Positions 45,090 through 54,325 of a stretch of DNA of 57,264 bases are shown piece by piece. Below the pieces are notes generated by a model. That model did not search any database and had not been told where the DNA came from. It saw nothing but the letters and a program-made list of their open reading frames with translations. Every line of letters begins with the position of its first letter. Position 1 is the stretch's first letter. The stretch is from positions 1 through 57,264 of the forward strand of contig JBBRAO010000019.1 of assembly GCA_038206725.1 (NCBI GenBank), in the 5' to 3' direction. The DNA is from JBAXXL01 sp038206725. Lineage in GTDB: Bacteria > Bacteroidota > Ignavibacteria > Kapaibacteriales > UBA2268. A program made the position numbers and the translations under genes.

Positions 45090-45120
45090 TTCAGTTGTCC
45101 CAAAATATAGAACAACTGAA
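45090..45120. other. hairpin upstream of the C_GCAxxG_C_C gene
   Basis: Perfect 9-bp arms TTCAGTTGT/ACAACTGAA around 13 nt, 151 bp before the next start. Function unknown; not followed by a T run. Confidence 0.4.
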
Positions 45121-45271
45121 ATTTATTCTTAAAAGAGATTTATAAAGTGCTTAAATCAAGTATAAATTTGTATTTTTGAAAAATTTTCAATTTGGTAATA
45201 ACTTTAAACAAAAATTAAATTCCGGTGAAATTTGCAATTTTATAAAGAAATACTTAAAATAAAGAAATTTT

Positions 45272-45712
45272 ATGACACAAACACAAGAAATAAAAAACGC
45301 GCTTACCGGCGGCAAAAATTGTGCGCAAATAGTAGCCGAAACTATAGCAAATAGACTGAATATAGACAGCAAGCCAATGTTAGCCGCAACAATCGGTTTT
45401 GGCGGTGGTGTTTCGCGGCAAGCTATGATGTGCGGAGCTTGTACGGGTGCTGTTGTTGCTTTGGGATTCGCAAACGACCAAAGCGGAAAACCCGCCGCGG
45501 AAGTTAGGAATCTAACATATAAGCAAGTTAAAGAGATGTTTGCCAAATTTAACGAGATATATGGTTCAACAACCTGCAAGGACTTGCTCCAATGTGATAT
45601 CAGCACTCCCGAAGGGTTTGAAATTCATCGTACAGGGGCTCATGTTGATAAATGCGTCGGATTTATTGAAACCGCAATAGATATATTGGATGATATGCTG
45701 AAAGCTGAATAA
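45272..45712 (+). CDS. C_GCAxxG_C_C family redox protein
   Basis: 146 residues with the pattern GGKNCAQIVAE, MMCGACTGAVVALG (GCAxxG core as CGACTG), STTCKDLLQCD and VDKCVGFIETA, the conserved cysteines of this family, which often lies near electron-transfer or nitroreductase genes. Function unproven. Confidence 0.88.
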   Translation: MTQTQEIKNALTGGKNCAQIVAETIANRLNIDSKPMLAATIGFGGGVSRQAMMCGACTGAVVALGFANDQSGKPAAEVRNLTYKQVKEMFAKFNEIYGSTTCKDLLQCDISTPEGFEIHRTGAHVDKCVGFIETAIDILDDMLKAE

Positions 45713-45746
45713 GTTGTACCATAAAGATAATTAATTACCACCAAGC

Positions 45747-45777
45747 AAAAAAAAGGCCGTTGTCAGACAACAGCCTA
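45747..45777 (-). terminator. terminator of the PHP-domain gene
   Basis: AGGC-GTTGTC/GACAAC-GCCT stem (about 10 bp with one bulge), followed on the minus strand by eight T. It lies 73 bp downstream of that gene's stop and just after the convergent gene. Confidence 0.7.
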
Positions 45778-45849
45778 CTATGGGAAAGTATATAACGTGG
45801 GGCCAAGAAGTATTTTATTAAAATTAAAGGTTAAATTTTTGTTTGATAA

Positions 45850-47754
45850 TTAATACTTTATAACTTTTTCCGAATAACTCTCACCATTGTATTTCATTTC
45901 TATAATGTATGTGCCATTTGACAAATTTTGTAAATCTATTTGATTTAAATCATTTTCCATAATTATTGTCTTTACGTTGGTTCCATCCATATCATAAATT
46001 TTAACTTGTGAACCGGTTGGAGAAGTTATCGTAACAGTACTATTTGTAGGATTTGGGTAAACAGAGAATAAGGTACCTATTTCTTTAGGATCTTTAACAA
46101 CTGTAAAAAGGGTTGATTTTACAAAAATCGGGTTAGAATAAAACCATAAATCAGAAAATACTTTAGCTCTCGTGTTTCCGGTTGGTCCACCATTAAGTGA
46201 GTCAGCCAAAGGATTTCCGTCCACATCTGTTTCTTTAGGAACGTTTAAAGCAAGGTTTGTTCCTCTCAATCTGAAATACATATTTGAATTCAAGGTTACT
46301 TTCATTGACATTTCTTTCCAACCGTTTCCTTTATCCAACCATTTTTGGCTTACAATACCTTTTGTGTCAGCAACACCGCCAACTGCGTCGAATCTTGCAA
46401 TTACTTGAGTGGTTGAAACAGTTTCAACATTATATAATGGATCAGTTGGTGCTATTTTGTTTCCAAGTTTACCCGCTATCAAATCAATGTGGTCAATTGT
46501 AGGATTATTATATGAGCTCCAAACATTATAATTTGGTGTTTCAGGATCGTGAATTTTTATAGTTACATTTATCGTTTTTCCTGTTACATTTGCAGTTTCA
46601 CCCATTGTTGAAGTTTCGACCTTGAAATTCAAAGTGTCTATTAGGTTACCATTTACGACCCAATTATTTCCAGAACGCATACCATCAACTATAGCTTGAG
46701 GACTTTTCATATCAGTAACATAAGTATTGTTTTTTTGATATTCACCAGGGAAGAAATCACTTCCGGTCGCTGTAGTTGTATCGTGGCAATCAGAATTTGA
46801 GAATAACCAAAAATGTCTTCCTTCCGATAGCATAGCATCCCACAAACCACCGACTTTACCTGAAAAATAACCGGAACCGCCATAAGTTCCACCTCCAACT
46901 GCAGTAGCACTATAGCCGCCGCGGTCAGGACCCATTTGATGTCCCGGAACACTTTCAAAACCAAAAGCAACATCAGGAGCCGCTTCATTTAAGTCTCTAA
47001 AATCTTTAATATTATAACCGCCTTTTCCCGGTTGTTTTCTCTCAGGGTGTGCAATAACTGCCCAACTTGTTAATTTATGGTTATTCTGCAACCAAGTAAC
47101 TGCCTGCACCGCTTTAGAGTGGTCATTAACGAAGTTTTTACCTGACCAACCTTGTGCTAAACCGCCAATTGTATCTTTATCGTTAGCATCAAATCTGAAT
47201 TCAAATTCAGAAAGGGCATTTTCATTGTCGTTTGCTTTGAATTGATCAACGAAAGTACCAAAACTGCAATGTTCGTGACCAGGGACGTTCCATTCATAAC
47301 CCTGAAAAATCACTTTCGAAGGATAAGTATTACGAGCGATTTTGATTGCGTAATATGAAAAGTCTCTTAAACTTTGCCATCTCCACATATTTGGATTTTT
47401 TCCTGCTTTGACATTACCCAATATTTTAGCCGGTGAATATGAATCCCAAAATGTTGTGGTTGTTTTCACCTTACTGTTAGCATCTAAACCGTCAAATAAA
47501 TCATAACCGCTTAGGAATCCGTTTCTGTTAAACCCACCACCGTGTTCACTATTCGCCCACCAATTTAAATTATATTGCGCGTTTTTTTGCATCATATACA
47601 TAATGCTGTAAGAACCATCAGTAAATGTTGTGTGTTGATGGAAATCGCCACTTACCCATCCGGGTTGTGCGGACATAGTCCCAAATGAGATACAAATTGC
47701 GACTAATGCAAGTGATATCTTAATTACACATTTCGTAATTTTGACTTTATTCAT
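45850..47754 (-). CDS. secreted PHP-domain protein with T9SS sorting domain
   Basis: The ATG at 47754 (MNKVKITKCVIKISLALVAI) gives a signal peptide ending MSAQP; a longer frame is unsupported. The N-terminal half is a PHP-type metallohydrolase: WVSGDFHQHTTFTDG (HxH motif), WWANSEHGG, VIAHPERKQPG and LFSNSDCHDTTT supply the histidines and acids of a metal cluster. The end VYPNPTNSTVTIT to GTYIIEMKYNGE is a type IX sorting domain. Extracellular substrate unknown (phosphoester or phosphatase-type chemistry expected for PHP). Confidence 0.82.
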   Translation of the reverse strand: MNKVKITKCVIKISLALVAICISFGTMSAQPGWVSGDFHQHTTFTDGSYSIMYMMQKNAQYNLNWWANSEHGGGFNRNGFLSGYDLFDGLDANSKVKTTTTFWDSYSPAKILGNVKAGKNPNMWRWQSLRDFSYYAIKIARNTYPSKVIFQGYEWNVPGHEHCSFGTFVDQFKANDNENALSEFEFRFDANDKDTIGGLAQGWSGKNFVNDHSKAVQAVTWLQNNHKLTSWAVIAHPERKQPGKGGYNIKDFRDLNEAAPDVAFGFESVPGHQMGPDRGGYSATAVGGGTYGGSGYFSGKVGGLWDAMLSEGRHFWLFSNSDCHDTTTATGSDFFPGEYQKNNTYVTDMKSPQAIVDGMRSGNNWVVNGNLIDTLNFKVETSTMGETANVTGKTINVTIKIHDPETPNYNVWSSYNNPTIDHIDLIAGKLGNKIAPTDPLYNVETVSTTQVIARFDAVGGVADTKGIVSQKWLDKGNGWKEMSMKVTLNSNMYFRLRGTNLALNVPKETDVDGNPLADSLNGGPTGNTRAKVFSDLWFYSNPIFVKSTLFTVVKDPKEIGTLFSVYPNPTNSTVTITSPTGSQVKIYDMDGTNVKTIIMENDLNQIDLQNLSNGTYIIEMKYNGESYSEKVIKY

Positions 47755-48129
47755 AACTGCTCCGAAAAAAAAATTAAAAAAAATATTATCTTCTGACAAT
47801 TCAAAATTAGTCTTGCAGTGTTAATACTGTTTTAAGGGAGCGTTAAGGAAAAGGGAAATAATATTAACCAAAAATAAATATTTGGGTTAAGTAATGATTT
47901 GATCTGATATTACAATTTTTAATCGCTAGGGAATAGTCTTTTGTCCTGAAAAAAGGCAGCTGTTTTTTTGGGGTTAGGCTGCAAATGGTTGAGGTATAAG
48001 CGTTAGATTGGCAAATGTGTTTAACAAACTGTACTTTTAGAAATAGGATATTTGTATCATAGGCTGGTGATATTTTGGGATTAAAGGAAATAAGGTTAAT
48101 TTTGAATTTTAGAATATTAACACTAACCA
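47755..48129. other. intergenic region between divergent genes
   Basis: 375 bp, AT-rich. It contains the GT9 promoter (48074-48104) and a possible minus-strand -7 element CAAAATTA (47802-47809) for the PHP gene. I see no gene. Confidence 0.6.
48074..48104 (+). promoter_or_regulatory. promoter of the glycosyltransferase 9 gene
   Basis: TTTG (48074-48077), exactly 19 nt, TAATTTTG (48097-48104), 25 bp before the ATG: a full match to the Bacteroidota consensus. Confidence 0.65.
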
Positions 48130-49236
48130 ATGAAATTTCTCAAAAAAATCGAACATTATAATAAACTTTTTTTTACATTTATTCTTAAACTTATTTTTAG
48201 GAATAAACGATTAGAATTACCCTTAGACCCTTCGAAAATAAGAAAAATTCTAATTTTTCGATATGATGCAATCGGTGATATGATCGTTACACTGCCGGTT
48301 GTGCGATACATAAACGAACAACTGCCTACGGCAACAGTAGATATTCTTGCTTCAGACAGGAATTATAATGTAATTCAATACGATACAAGTGTATCGAATT
48401 ATTTTATTTTAAAGAAAAAGTTTATTAATCAAATTAAACTAATTATTCAGCTAAGAAAACAGAATTATGATGTAATTTTTGGTTTTGTACTTAGTAAGAC
48501 TACGCTTGCCGGGATTATTGCCAATCTTATAAGTCATAAGCAAACTATCAAAGTTACGATTAGCCACGAAGAACGCAATAAAACCTATTCGGTTTATTTT
48601 AATGTACTTGTGAATATCCTTGACTGTCGAAATAAAATGACTATGGCCGAGCTGCAAACGCTTATCGTTTGTAAAACTTTTGGTTGGGAATTTGAACCTG
48701 CTCGTCTCCAGATTAGTCTTTGTATTCCAAATGATTTTCTACACAATGCCGAAACCTATTTTAATGATTTTAAAAATTATAAAAAAGTTATCGTAAACAT
48801 TTCCGCTGGCAACCCTTATCGTATGTTATCAACCGAAAAAAATATAGAACTACTCACCGCTCTAATCAAAAAATATCCCGATTTTAAATTTTTTATATGC
48901 TCCGCACCCAGCGAAATATCAAATTCAAATATAATCGAAAATGCTATGAATGGCAGGGTGAATATTTTGCCGCGCAAAGCAAAATTTATGGAAGTGGCAG
49001 CTTTCTATGGATATGCCGATTATGTAATCACACCGGATACCTCTTTTGTTCACGTAACGGCGGCTATGAGCAAACCTATAGTTGTTCTTTACTCCTTGAT
49101 GGCTTCACATTTAAACGAATGGATGCCGTTTGGTGTTTCATACAGAAAAGTATTTACAAATGGTAAACAACCCTTGAGCACTCTTGAAGTGTCTGATATT
49201 GTTGCCGCATTCAATGATTTATGTTTACCTGAATAA
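48130..49236 (+). CDS. glycosyltransferase family 9 (heptosyltransferase-like)
   Basis: 368 residues. KILIFRYDAIGDMIVTLPVVRYI is the GT9 acceptor-domain start (WaaF/RfaF type), and SAGNPYRMLSTEKNIELLTAL then YADYVITPDTSFVHVTAAMSKPIVVLYS is the nucleotide-sugar domain. It probably adds a sugar in lipopolysaccharide core or another envelope glycan. Stand-alone with its own promoter. Confidence 0.87.
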   Translation: MKFLKKIEHYNKLFFTFILKLIFRNKRLELPLDPSKIRKILIFRYDAIGDMIVTLPVVRYINEQLPTATVDILASDRNYNVIQYDTSVSNYFILKKKFINQIKLIIQLRKQNYDVIFGFVLSKTTLAGIIANLISHKQTIKVTISHEERNKTYSVYFNVLVNILDCRNKMTMAELQTLIVCKTFGWEFEPARLQISLCIPNDFLHNAETYFNDFKNYKKVIVNISAGNPYRMLSTEKNIELLTALIKKYPDFKFFICSAPSEISNSNIIENAMNGRVNILPRKAKFMEVAAFYGYADYVITPDTSFVHVTAAMSKPIVVLYSLMASHLNEWMPFGVSYRKVFTNGKQPLSTLEVSDIVAAFNDLCLPE

Positions 49237-49307
49237 ATCTTTTTTTTTATCTATTTCATAACGTATTTGGTTTTGCCTTATTAGAAATCTACAAAGTGGA
49301 GTAATTT

Positions 49308-49339
49308 AAAAAAAATGAGCCAAGATAAACTCTCGGCTC
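49308..49339 (-). terminator. terminator of the proline dehydrogenase gene
   Basis: GAGCC/GGCTC stem with 13-nt loop, then on the minus strand an A and eight T. Confidence 0.55.
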
Positions 49340-49365
49340 GGAATAATAACAACTGCATTGAGTGT

Positions 49366-50277
49366 CTAACCTTTTATAAAAATAGCTTTGATGATATGCG
49401 ATGCCATTTTTGGGTTTTCTTTTAAACGGCGAGTCGAGTAACCAAACCATTTTTCTCCGAATGGAACATAAACCCTCATTCTGTGACCCTTATCCAAAAT
49501 GGATTTTCTTAATTCGGGGGTGACGCCATAGAGCATTTGGAATTCATACATATCAGGCGGAACTTTATATTTTTCGATAAGTTTGAACGCTTCCTCGACT
49601 AATACTTTGTCGTGCGTGGCGATGCCGGGATAGACCCCTGTTTTAAGCATAAGATCCAAGTCTTCGAGATAATGCAGGTTGACTTCCTCATACTTTTTGT
49701 AGGCTATTTCCGCAGGCTCAACATAAATACCTTTGCATAGACGATAATTCAATGGTATCTCTTTTGAATGGATATCCATCAGGTTTTCAATATCGTTGAA
49801 AGTGCGTTTAAGATAAGCTTGTAAAACCAAACCTACATTTTTTGGGCTCTCTGATTTAAGTTTGCGATAAAGCTCAATTTCCAAATCAGTGCAAGGGGAG
49901 TCTTCCATATCAACACGGATAAAATTGTTGTATGATGCCGCTTTGGCTACGATGTCGCGGATATGTTTGTAACATACTTCCTTGTCGAGCAAAAGCCCGA
50001 ACATCGTTGGTTTCAGCGAATAATTCCCGTTAATGTTTTCTCTTTCTATTGTATCAATCAGATTGAGATATTCCCGTTTGTTTTGTTCCGCTTCATCAAG
50101 GTGTGTGATAAACTCACCCAGTAGATCAATTGTAACCATTATGCCTTGACTATTCAAGTCTTTAGAAACGCGAACAGCCTCGGCGACGGATTTGCCCGCT
50201 ATATATCGTTTAGAAAATATCCATACAAAACTTTTTGGGAGGTATGGAAGCATCGATGCGATTAATTTATTTATCAT
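49366..50277 (-). CDS. proline dehydrogenase
   Basis: 303-residue monofunctional (beta-alpha)8 flavoenzyme, the first step of proline catabolism. Landmarks are LKPTMFGLLLD, NFIRVDMEDSPCTD, VGLVLQAYLKRTFNDIE, YRLCKGIYVEP, GIATHD and, at the FAD site, YEFQMLYGVTPELR and RVYVPFGEKWFGYSTRRLKE. Length fits PutA-independent PRODHs. Confidence 0.92.
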   Translation of the reverse strand: MINKLIASMLPYLPKSFVWIFSKRYIAGKSVAEAVRVSKDLNSQGIMVTIDLLGEFITHLDEAEQNKREYLNLIDTIERENINGNYSLKPTMFGLLLDKEVCYKHIRDIVAKAASYNNFIRVDMEDSPCTDLEIELYRKLKSESPKNVGLVLQAYLKRTFNDIENLMDIHSKEIPLNYRLCKGIYVEPAEIAYKKYEEVNLHYLEDLDLMLKTGVYPGIATHDKVLVEEAFKLIEKYKVPPDMYEFQMLYGVTPELRKSILDKGHRMRVYVPFGEKWFGYSTRRLKENPKMASHIIKAIFIKG

Positions 50278-50363
50278 ATTTGCGTAATGTCGTCAATTTA
50301 AAAATATTAGAACATATACGGACTATAAGAAATAAAATTGTTATATTTCAATCAATTTACTAT

Positions 50364-50672
50364 TTATTTCTGATAAATTACTTTCTTAGTTTCAATAATT
50401 CCGTTAATATAGAATTTAAAAATATACACCCCCGGAGCAAAAGGGGAGAAGTCTATTTGTTCGGTATAATCACTTTCGATTGTTTGTTGCTCTGACCTAA
50501 AAGCAAGATTACCTAAGAAATCATAAGATTCATAACGGAATGTGGTACTCGAATCAACCGCAATTCTAATTGTTGGTATGTGTTCTATCGGATTGGTAAT
50601 TGTGATAGGAATCTTTTTTGTTGCACCAAAAACTTTTTCATAGTTTTTTCCAATTATTATCTGATATTTTTT
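50364..50672 (-). pseudogene. orphan type IX sorting-domain remnant
   Basis: An open frame without a start reads KKIPITITNPIEHIPTIRI then YESYDFLGNLAFRSE and ends FAPGVYIFKFYINGIIETKK, the shape of a T9SS C-terminal domain. A stop at 50673-50675 sits in an A8 run (minus strand), and no secreted-protein body is recognisable upstream. It looks like the tail of a deleted secreted-protein gene. Confidence 0.6.
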
Positions 50673-50986
50673 TTAAATCACAATTTTTTGTACACCTATA
50701 AGACAAACTAAACGATAAATAGTTTCACTTTTTTTTTAAATTTAGATAAATATTTTTGCAACAATTCTAACACAGATGTATAAAATGCACTTACAGCGAC
50801 GAAAACCCGTACAAAATTCTCTTTTATTGATTATTATTTTCGTTTTTTGACAAAACGCAGAAAAAAAGACAGACTTTTTAAAAATCCGTCTTCAAATATT
50901 TGGAATAATAATTGACAAAAAATGCTTATATTTGTAACCACAAATTAGTTTAAAAAACATTATGATATATAAAAAGAGGTAATAAT
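50673..50986. other. intergenic region upstream of enolase
   Basis: 314 bp, AT-rich. It contains a TATATTTG -7 element (50927-50934) preceded by TTTG at 50899-50902 with a 24-nt spacing, probably the eno promoter. Nothing else recognised. Confidence 0.55.
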
Positions 50987-52264
50987 ATGAGCTCATTAAT
51001 TAATGATATTTTCGCACGCGAAATATTGGATAGCCGCGGAAATCCTACAGTTGAAGTAGATGTAGTATTGGAAGATGGTTCTTTTGGACGCGCCGCCGTT
51101 CCATCGGGAGCCTCCACCGGTGAACACGAAGCACACGAATTGCGTGATGGTGAAATGGACCGTTATTTTGGAAAAGGCGTATTAAACGCGGTTGATTTTG
51201 TAAATGACGAACTAAGCGAAGCTTTGATTGGATTGGATGCTTGCGACCAAGCTCAAGTTGATATGATAATGGTAACATTAGATGGAACCGCAAATAAATC
51301 ACGCTTGGGTGCTAATGCCATTTTGGGTATCTCTTTGGCAGTAGCGAAAGCCGCCGCTGATTACCACGATTTGCCGCTTTATAAATATTTGGGCGGTGTT
51401 CGCGCAAACGTATTGCCAACGCCAATGATGAATATCATCAACGGTGGAAAGCACGCCGACAACAACGTTGACATTCAAGAATTTATGATTATGCCTGTTG
51501 GCGCTGACTCCTTTGCAGAAGCACTACGTATGGGCGCAGAAGTATTCCATAGCTTGAAAAGCGTTTTACAAGCTAAAGGTTTAAGCACTTCTGTTGGCGA
51601 CGAAGGCGGATTTGCTCCTTCATTACAATCAAACGAAGAAGCTTTTGAAGTGATTTTAGAAGCAGTAGTTAAAGCCGGTTACGAACCAGGTGAAGATATT
51701 TTATTAGCGATTGATGTTGCTTCATCCGAAATGTTCGAAGACGGAAAATACAAAATGTTCAAATCAACCGGCGAATTGAAAACCGCTGATGAAATGATTG
51801 ATTGGTACACCGATTTGTGCGATAAATATCCGATTATTTCAATCGAAGATGGTTTAGATCAAAACGATTGGGAAGGCTGGAAAAAATTGACCGAAAAATT
51901 GGGTGACGATATTCAATTAGTCGGCGACGATTTATTTGTTACAAATCCTGAATATTTGCAACGCGGAATCGAGGAAGGAATTGCAAATGCAATTTTGATT
52001 AAAGTGAATCAAATAGGAACATTAACTGAAACTTTCCAAACTATTTCATTAGCGCAAAGAAGCGGTTATAATGTAATTATCTCACATCGTTCAGGCGAAA
52101 CAGAAGATACAACAATTGCTGATATATCGGTAGCTACAAACGCCGGTCAAATTAAAACCGGTGCACCAAGCCGCACAGACAGAGTTGCAAAATACAACCA
52201 ACTTCTGAGAATAGAAGAAATATTGGACGAAGACGCGTTTTATGCGGGAGCGACTTCGATATAA
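50987..52264 (+). CDS. eno: enolase
   Basis: 425 residues, full length. DSRGNPTVEVDV, ASTGEHEAHELRDG (loop with substrate-binding residues), GDEGGFAP, IEDGLDQNDW, GDDLFVTN, the catalytic lysine in LIKVNQIGT, and SHRSGETED. Glycolytic dehydration of 2-phosphoglycerate. Confidence 0.98.
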   Translation: MSSLINDIFAREILDSRGNPTVEVDVVLEDGSFGRAAVPSGASTGEHEAHELRDGEMDRYFGKGVLNAVDFVNDELSEALIGLDACDQAQVDMIMVTLDGTANKSRLGANAILGISLAVAKAAADYHDLPLYKYLGGVRANVLPTPMMNIINGGKHADNNVDIQEFMIMPVGADSFAEALRMGAEVFHSLKSVLQAKGLSTSVGDEGGFAPSLQSNEEAFEVILEAVVKAGYEPGEDILLAIDVASSEMFEDGKYKMFKSTGELKTADEMIDWYTDLCDKYPIISIEDGLDQNDWEGWKKLTEKLGDDIQLVGDDLFVTNPEYLQRGIEEGIANAILIKVNQIGTLTETFQTISLAQRSGYNVIISHRSGETEDTTIADISVATNAGQIKTGAPSRTDRVAKYNQLLRIEEILDEDAFYAGATSI

Positions 52265-52297
52265 TTAGTTGTAAAGTTATAAGATAAAAGATTATAC

Positions 52298-52334
52298 TCA
52301 TCCGGTAGCACTCTGTTATCGGATGATTTTTTTT
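52298..52334 (+). terminator. terminator of eno
   Basis: TCATCCGGTA pairs with TATCGGATGA (10 bp, one wobble), followed by eight T. The stem shares the CATCCG/CGGATG core with palindromes at 8146-8176 and 8552-8585. Confidence 0.8.
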
Positions 52335-52437
52335 ATATTGCACAATAAAAAGAAAATGACATATCTACTCTTATTATAAAACATTCCTGAGAAAATCTCG
52401 TATTTATATATAAATGTATTATTAATTTGAGAATGTT

Positions 52438-52740
52438 ATGGGACTTTCATTATTAGAGATACTAATTATTAGCGTATTGGGCGCCGCATTTATATTTTGG
52501 CTCGCATTCAAAGGTGTCAAAGCTCAAAGATGCACAAAGAAGTACAGCGAAAACAACTTTGCCGGTGAAATCGGAGAAGCCCTTACCGATATGCAAAATA
52601 AGCAAAAGGGTCAAGTTTTTATTCATGGTGAAATATGGAAAGCCGTTGCTATGAATGAAATAAAAAAGGGTGATGAAGTACTAGCCATTTATGTAAATAA
52701 ATTTATAGTTAATGTAAAAAAATATGGTGGGGAACAATAA
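52438..52740 (+). CDS. short NfeD-like membrane protein
   Basis: 100 residues: one N-terminal helix (LEILIISVLGAAFIFWLAF) and an OB-fold domain of NfeD type (GEIGEALTDMQNKQKGQVFIHGEIWKAVAM). The short NfeD form without ClpP-like protease domain, usually paired with stomatin-like proteins, none in view. Confidence 0.75.
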   Translation: MGLSLLEILIISVLGAAFIFWLAFKGVKAQRCTKKYSENNFAGEIGEALTDMQNKQKGQVFIHGEIWKAVAMNEIKKGDEVLAIYVNKFIVNVKKYGGEQ

Positions 52741-52912
52741 ATTCTAAATAAGGTAATAAGGTTAAGAAAGAAGTAGGCAAATTATTTTCTACTAAGGTTG
52801 AATAGAAAATAAGGTTTTTCAAGAAAAATCGACATAAACTAAAAAAACTTGTTTAACATATTAACCATAGCAAAAAAAAAATGATGAAATATAATAAATA
52901 TTAGAGAAAAAA

Positions 52913-53299
52913 ATGGATAATACAAATAAACTTTCACCAAAAATTATGGAAGTACTTCAAAATGAAGGTGTAGTTGCGATTATGTCTTGGGGTGTGGAAC
53001 CTCATTTGGTAAATACTTGGAATTCGTACTTAGTAGTAACGGAAGATGAACGAATACTTATTCCGGCTTACGGATATAGAAAAACTGAAAGAAATGTTAA
53101 CGTAAACGATAATGTTGTTATTTCATTAGGCAGTAAAAACGTTCTTGGTCATAAAGACTATCCCGGTACAGGTTTCATTATAAAAGGAACAGCGAAATAT
53201 ATAGAATCCGGCGATGAATACGATATGATGAAAGATAAATTCTCGTTTTTGACGAGAGTTTTTGAAGTAACTGTTGATACTGCAAAACAGATGTTATAA
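52913..53299 (+). CDS. pyridoxamine 5'-phosphate oxidase-like flavin-binding protein
   Basis: 128-residue split-barrel protein: VVAIMSWGVEPHLVNTWNSY, ILIPAYGYRKTERNVNVNDNVVISLGS, GYPGTGFIIKGTAKY in similar form. PNPOx-like small proteins bind FMN or F420; substrate unknown. Transcribed alone. Confidence 0.8.
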   Translation: MDNTNKLSPKIMEVLQNEGVVAIMSWGVEPHLVNTWNSYLVVTEDERILIPAYGYRKTERNVNVNDNVVISLGSKNVLGHKDYPGTGFIIKGTAKYIESGDEYDMMKDKFSFLTRVFEVTVDTAKQML

Positions 53300-53326
53300 T
53301 ATATACAACTACTCACCCAAAAAACG

Positions 53327-53356
53327 ATCAACCCTATGCTTTAGCATAGGGTTGAT
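53327..53356. terminator. perfect palindromic terminator between converging genes
   Basis: 14-bp perfect arms ATCAACCCTATGCT/AGCATAGGGTTGAT around TT, between the stops of the flavin-binding and SDR genes. Confidence 0.65.
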
Positions 53357-53383
53357 TTGTATAACAAATTGAAAATAAAATAA

Positions 53384-53398
53384 AGGCACGAAGTGCCT
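53384..53398. repeat. short hairpin AGGCAC-GAA-GTGCCT overlapping a stop codon
   Basis: On the minus strand it reads AGGCAC-TTC-GTGCCT, the TTC-loop type of 8303-8315 and 8367-8381. It includes the last base pairs of the SDR gene's TAG stop. Confidence 0.55.
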
Positions 53399-54227
53399 AT
53401 CTAAAGACTTTTTCGATATCTTCCATAAAATTCAAAATACTTTCGCCACCGTCCACCGCGATAGTCTGACCGGTAATCCAATAGAACTTTTCATCGGCAA
53501 GCATAGCGACCGCTTTTGCAACATCTTCCGGAACTGTGTTTCGTTGGAAGGGATTGTGTTCGCGAACATATTCGAGCATATGTTGGAAGCCCGGAATTTT
53601 TTGTCCGGCCGGGGTATCCGTTAATCCAGCCATAATAGCATTGCAGGTGATTTTGTAATGTGCCAATTCAACGGCGATTTGGCGGACGTAAGCTTCAAGA
53701 GCGGCTTTTGCACCTGAGATTGCTCCGTAATTACCCATTGCTCGAATAGAACCAATCGAAGTCATCGCAAAAATACGGCTGTTCGGCGCTAATAATTTGG
53801 AGAAGAACAAGTCCTGTGACCAATAAACCAAACTATTCGCCATAACATCCATCGTCATTTCCAAACCTCTGCGATCCAACATTTTAGTAGTATCCTCAGA
53901 GAAAAAACGTTTTATTGCACCAAATGCTATTGAATGAACAAAAACCCGCAAAAGATTTCTGCCGGGTTTAGCTTCTAAATCCGCTTTTATATCATTAATA
54001 ATCTTCATTCTAACTTTGTCGTCAGCGGCGTTTGCATTAAAAAACATCGCTTCGACACCTAAATTCACTAACTCCTCTCTAAATTTCTCGGCTTCTTTAC
54101 GATTACTTCCTAAATCAAGATGAACACCGTAGATATCGTAGCCTTGTTTAGCCAATTCGATTGCGGTGGCTTTTCCAAAACCGCTTGATACTCCAAGAAT
54201 TAGAGCTGATAATTTTCTGTTTTCCAT
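53397..54227 (-). CDS. enoyl-ACP reductase-like SDR (FabL/FabI type)
   Basis: 276-residue SDR with LILGVSSGFGKATAIEL (cofactor loop) and the Y-x6-K active site of enoyl reductases in NYGAISGAKAALEAYVRQIAVEL; the following TCNAIMAGLTDTPAG and QTIAVDGGESIL are as in FabL. It probably reduces enoyl-ACP in fatty-acid synthesis. It is longer at the N-terminal loop than ordinary SDRs, fitting FabL/FabI rather than FabG. Confidence 0.75.
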   Translation of the reverse strand: MENRKLSALILGVSSGFGKATAIELAKQGYDIYGVHLDLGSNRKEAEKFREELVNLGVEAMFFNANAADDKVRMKIINDIKADLEAKPGRNLLRVFVHSIAFGAIKRFFSEDTTKMLDRRGLEMTMDVMANSLVYWSQDLFFSKLLAPNSRIFAMTSIGSIRAMGNYGAISGAKAALEAYVRQIAVELAHYKITCNAIMAGLTDTPAGQKIPGFQHMLEYVREHNPFQRNTVPEDVAKAVAMLADEKFYWITGQTIAVDGGESILNFMEDIEKVFR

Positions 54228-54272
54228 ACCATATTGTAAAAATTGAACAATTTGATTTTACCACGATTGTTT

Positions 54273-54303
54273 ATTGATAATATTTTAATTTTGCGTATAT
54301 TTG
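54273..54303 (+). promoter_or_regulatory. promoter of the lipoprotein gene at 54326
   Basis: ATTG (54273-54276), 19 nt, TATATTTG (54296-54303), 23 bp before the ATG. Confidence 0.55.
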
Positions 54304-54325
54304 TGTTTTTTATTATACTAAAATT

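Noticed and set aside
47864..48130. Minus-strand open frame in the region upstream of the GT9 gene
   Set aside because: It covers the GT9 promoter, has no recognisable features and lacks a convincing ribosome-binding site.
50235..50495. Plus-strand open frame after the proline dehydrogenase start
   Set aside because: It overlaps the sorting-domain remnant and coding sequence on the other strand; no features.
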